From Coriobacteriia bacterium (GTDB lineage: Bacteria > Actinomycetota > Coriobacteriia > WRKU01 > WQUG01): a stretch of 6,297 nt of DNA. The stretch's first letter is position 1. Each line of letters begins with the position of its first letter. Below are positions 6,072 to 6,297 of this stretch, in pieces. Under the pieces are notes generated by a model that did no database searches, was not told the DNA's origin, and saw only the letters and a list, made by a program, of their open reading frames with translations. The DNA is taken from NCBI GenBank assembly GCA_009785705.1, contig WQVS01000081.1, forward strand, positions 1 to 6,297, in the 5' to 3' direction. Made by a program: the position numbers and the translations under genes.

Positions 6072-6251
6072 ATGGGCGACAGACACTTATTTCTAAAGCC
6101 AAACACACACCTATTGCTTGCGGCTATCCTGCATTTCACTCAGAAAGCGTCACTTTGTGACTCAAACGTACACTTGTTGCTTGCGGCTATCCTGCATTTC
6201 ACTCAGAAAGCGTCACTTTGTGAACCTTCGCTCGCTCCGTTTGTGTTCTAA
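6072..6251 (+). CDS. Small hypothetical protein with two 21-residue repeats
   Basis: An ATG at 6072 opens a frame of 59 residues ending at TAA 6249-6251. A weak ribosome site AAGAG (6061-6065) lies six bases upstream. I do not recognise the protein. After MGDRHLFLKP it consists of two near-identical 21-residue units, NTHLLLAAILHFTQKASLCD+S and NVHLLLAAILHFTQKASLCE+P, then SLAPFVF. The repeat period of 63 bp keeps the frame. The hydrophobic LLLAAIL followed by a charged or polar half gives each unit an amphipathic look. It could be a third gene of the brnTA transcript, or simply a chance frame across a non-coding DNA repeat. The minus strand of the repeat is also open for short stretches, which weakens the coding case. 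Confidence 0.25.
   Translation: MGDRHLFLKPNTHLLLAAILHFTQKASLCDSNVHLLLAAILHFTQKASLCEPSLAPFVF
6100..6223 (+). repeat. Tandem direct repeat, two units, 63-bp period
   Basis: Units 6100-6160 and 6163-6223 are 61 bp each and differ at only four bases, all transitions at the 5' end. The last 47 bp (6114-6160 and 6177-6223) are identical. Each unit ends with the small inverted repeat TCAC-TTT-GTGA. Units this long, separated by only a few bases and with just two copies, are not a CRISPR array. They may be a local duplication or a dispersed intergenic repeat. Confidence 0.9.
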
Positions 6252-6265
6252 GTCATTATCTGACC

Positions 6266-6271
6266 TATAAT
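6266..6271 (+). promoter_or_regulatory. Perfect -10 box TATAAT near the right edge
   Basis: TATAAT matches consensus and lies 7 bp before the ATG at 6279. No good -35 sits at 16-18 bp; TTGTGT (6241-6246) is 19 bp away. The spacing to the ATG is that of a leaderless transcript. Confidence 0.4.
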
Positions 6272-6278
6272 GGGCTGT

Positions 6279-6297
6279 ATGGAAAATTCTACGAAAA
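6279..6297 (+). CDS. Possible start of a leaderless gene, cut by window end
   Basis: The ATG at 6279 begins a frame reading MENSTK up to the window edge. It has no Shine-Dalgarno, but a perfect TATAAT ends 7 bp upstream, so the predicted transcript would begin at or next to the ATG. Leaderless starts are common in Actinomycetota. Only six codons are visible, so the product cannot be identified. Confidence 0.3.

Noticed and set aside
6100..6223. CRISPR array
   Set aside because: There are only two copies, the identical cores are 47 bp with just 16 bp between them, and that interval is itself largely repeated.

Overview
The window reads as a chromosomal segment of a mid-GC (mid-40s %, by eye) Gram-positive bacterium. 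Shine-Dalgarno sites are strong, sigma70-type promoters are near-consensus, a PadR/HAAS-domain pair is present, and one gene at the right edge may be leaderless. An actinobacterium such as a member of Coriobacteriia would fit the PurC type and the possible leaderless start, but nothing here fixes the taxon and a clostridial host is not excluded.

Left part, + strand (1-1384): the 3' two-thirds of hemC (hydroxymethylbilane synthase), overlapping hemD (uroporphyrinogen-III synthase). These are consecutive steps of tetrapyrrole synthesis. hemD runs tail-to-tail into a minus-strand AI-2E-family membrane protein gene and overlaps it by 14 bp.

Middle part, minus strand (1371-5154), in transcription order: padR, a HAAS-domain (DUF1700-like) membrane protein gene starting directly after the padR stop, purC (SAICAR synthase), and the AI-2E-family gene. 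padR has a near-consensus promoter, and two inverted repeats, one of 13-bp arms, cover its -10 box and start site, which suggests autoregulation. purC has its own near-consensus promoter and a leader of about 169 nt.

The most unusual signal is inside that purC leader. On the opposite (+) strand it carries a TTGACA-17 bp-CATAAT promoter, a compact two-stem fold and a strong intrinsic terminator. Together these define an RNA of about 97 nt entirely antisense to the purC 5' UTR. I do not recognise it as a known family.

Right part, + strand (5459-6297): an accessory-looking BrnT/BrnA type II toxin-antitoxin operon. It is followed by an unrecognised 59-residue reading frame built on a tandem 63-bp (21-codon) repeat, and then by a perfect TATAAT box 7 bp before an ATG that may begin a leaderless gene cut by the window edge.
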